Below, one piece after another: positions 8,035 to 9,191 of a stretch of DNA of 9,191 nucleotides. The stretch's first letter is position 1, and every line of letters starts with the position of its first letter. Made by a program: the position numbers and the translations under genes. The notes beneath the pieces are model-generated. The model was given only the letters and a program-made list of their open reading frames with translations. It did no database searches and was not told the DNA's origin. Source of the stretch: Conexibacter sp. (GTDB lineage Bacteria > Actinomycetota > Thermoleophilia > Solirubrobacterales > Solirubrobacteraceae); contig JAOPZG010000328.1 in the NCBI GenBank assembly GCA_025964215.1, positions 1 through 9,191 of the forward strand. The letters run 5' to 3'.

Positions 8035-8076
8035 AGGACGGCGCGTTCCGGCGTTGACGTTCGCGACCGCCGTCCT
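8035..8076. repeat. 9-bp inverted repeat flanking the promoter-like box
   Basis: AGGACGGCG (8035-8043) and CGCCGTCCT (8068-8076) are perfect inverted copies 24 bp apart, centre to centre 33 bp, close to three helical turns. The TTGACG box lies between them, and the right arm touches the proposed -10. This geometry suits a dimeric regulator or a repressor loop; binding by the adjacent response regulator is speculation. Confidence 0.4.
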
Positions 8077-8112
8077 ACAGCACGACGTGTTGCCCCATGC
8101 ACGCCGGAACGC
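8043..8112. repeat. 12-bp inverted repeat spanning the glycosyltransferase start
   Basis: GCGTTCCGGCGT (8043-8054) is matched perfectly by ACGCCGGAACGC (8101-8112). The right arm covers codons 2 to 6 of the glycosyltransferase frame and the left arm abuts the TTGACG box. The arms are separated by 46 bp. It could be a pair of operator half-sites or, in a longer transcript, an RNA stem that encloses the ATG. A perfect 12-bp match in a 70-bp span is unlikely by chance even in GC-rich DNA. Confidence 0.45.
8054..8081 (+). promoter_or_regulatory. Candidate sigma-70-type promoter for the glycosyltransferase
   Basis: TTGACG (8054-8059) matches five of six bases of the -35 consensus. TACAGC follows after 16 bp (8076-8081) as a weak -10. 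Transcription would begin about 8 to 10 nt before ATG 8097, which has no Shine-Dalgarno site, so the message would be nearly leaderless. The weak -10 is the main doubt. Confidence 0.38.
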
Positions 8113-9191
8113 TCTCTCCACAGCCCCTCCCCCCGATCCGCCCCGGCCGCCGCGCCCGGCCGGAGCGCCTGAGGATCGCGCTCCTGGCGCCGCCGTGGAT
8201 CCCCGTCCCCCGCCCGGCTACGGCGGCATCGAGCGCGTGATCGCCCGACCTCGCAGGCGGTCTCGTGCGCCATGGGCACGACGTCTCGCTCCTCGCCGCC
8301 CCCGGGTCGCAGTCCGACGCGAAGGTCGTGACGCTGCTCGAGCGCGACTACGCCGAGAAGATCGGCGGCACGGTGGTCGACGTCGACCACGTCGCCCGCG
8401 CGCTGGCCGTCATCGACGAGGCCGCCCGCCGCGGCCGCCCGTTCCAGATCATCCACGACCACTCGGGCTTCGCCCTCGTCGCCGTCGCCGACCGCGTCGA
8501 CGTCCCAGTCCTGCACACCCTGCACGGCCCGTTCGACGAGGAGAGCCGCGCGTTCTACGGCCGCCATGGCCGCAAGGTGTGGCTCTCGTCCCTCAGCGAC
8601 GCGCAGGCCGACGCCGGCCCCGCCGGCCTGCGCTACGTCGGCACGATCCCCAACCCGATCGACCTCCGTGCCTGGCCGTTGGAGCCCCGCAAGGAGCGCT
8701 ACCTGCTCTGGGTCGGCCGCATGGTCGAGGGCAAGGGCCCTCACCGCGCGATCGCCGCCGCGCGCCGCGCCGGGCTGCCGCTGGTCCTCGCCGGCCCGGT
8801 CCAGCCCGGACAAGAGGAGTACTTCGACGACGCGGTCCGGCCCCACATCGACGACGACCGCGTCCGCTACGTCGCCGAGGTCGGCGGCCGGCGCAAGCGC
8901 GAGCTGTTCGCCCACGCCCTCGCGCTGCTGATGCCGATCAGCTGGCGCGAGCCGTTCGGGATCGTGATGGTCGAGGCCATGGCCTGTGGAACGCCGGTCA
9001 TCGCGTTCCCGGTCGGCTCCGCCCCTGAAGTCGTCCGGCACGGCGAGTCCGGCTTCCTCGTCGACGACGAGGCCGAGATGGCCGCCGCCGCGCACCGCGT
9101 CGGCGACCTCGATCCGGCGACCATCCGCGCCAGCGTGTCGTCGACGGCGGCCCGCTGCTGGCCGTGGTCGGCGGCGTGGTCATCACGCTCG
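8097..9191 (+). CDS. GT4-type glycosyltransferase, two compensating frameshifts, 3' end cut or rearranged
   Basis: A GT-B-fold retaining glycosyltransferase of family 4 type, expected to move a sugar from a nucleotide-sugar donor to a cell-envelope or small-molecule acceptor. After a Pro/Arg-rich lead the start is LRIALLAPPWIPVP. The usual PGYGGIERVIA follows only in another frame (about 8213-8245), because the C-run at 8207-8211 seems one base short; one extra C at 8244-8246 restores the first frame. Uncorrected, translation stops at TGA 8238-8240. Beyond it the frame is clean: IIHDHSGFALVAVAD, LHTLHGPFDEE, VGRMVEGKGPHRAI, and the donor-site E-x7-E within REPFGIVMVEAMACGTPV, then SAPEVVRHGESGFLVDD. 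Near 9133 similarity ends and the last 16 or so codons look unlike the family. The indels may be sequencing errors or real decay. Acceptor and pathway are unknown. Confidence 0.78.

Overview
The window is uniformly GC-rich, gene-dense and mostly lacks Shine-Dalgarno sites at its start codons. The protein families (PAS/GAF-LuxR regulator, stand-alone EAL protein, TMEM175-type channel, SRPBCC plus zinc alcohol dehydrogenase operon, GT4 glycosyltransferase) suggest a high-GC actinobacterium, plausibly of the Thermoleophilia/Solirubrobacterales type. That placement is inference from protein style; no rRNA or marker gene is present.

Layout. 1-270 (+): 3' end of an AraC-family regulator. 267-577 (-): decayed NarL/FixJ response regulator whose stop codon overlaps the AraC stop. 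626-1342 (-): six-helix TMEM175/DUF1211 potassium-channel-type protein. 1420-2616 (+): PAS-GAF-LuxR transcription factor. 2664-4943 (+): four PAS domains joined to an EAL cyclic-di-GMP phosphodiesterase domain, 47 bp behind the LuxR gene and probably in the same transcript. 4992-7042 (-): a compact operon, read right to left, of a short SRPBCC protein, a zinc-dependent formaldehyde/alcohol dehydrogenase and a small SPW-like membrane protein. 7134-7982 (-): NarL-type response regulator with an N-terminal extension. 8097-9191 (+): GT4 glycosyltransferase running off the window, carrying two compensating single-base indels and an aberrant 3' end. No gene-free stretch exceeds about 115 bp.

How the genes fit together. 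The left half is a sensory block: a one-component PAS-GAF-LuxR regulator beside a PAS-controlled c-di-GMP hydrolase suggests that one set of cues sets both transcription and c-di-GMP level. The minus-strand operon looks metabolic or stress-related (aldehyde/alcohol oxidation with a lipid-binding-fold partner and a membrane protein); the response regulator just upstream could control it or the divergent glycosyltransferase. The 114-bp divergent region before the glycosyltransferase holds the most regulatory-looking DNA of the window: a TTGACG box, a 9-bp inverted repeat around it and a 12-bp inverted repeat reaching into the glycosyltransferase start.

I see no defence system, mobile element, CRISPR array, tRNA or rRNA, and nothing that amounts to a clearly new system. 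The points most worth checking are the frameshift pair and 3' end of the glycosyltransferase, the inverted repeats before it, the compact SRPBCC protein and the response-regulator remnant.
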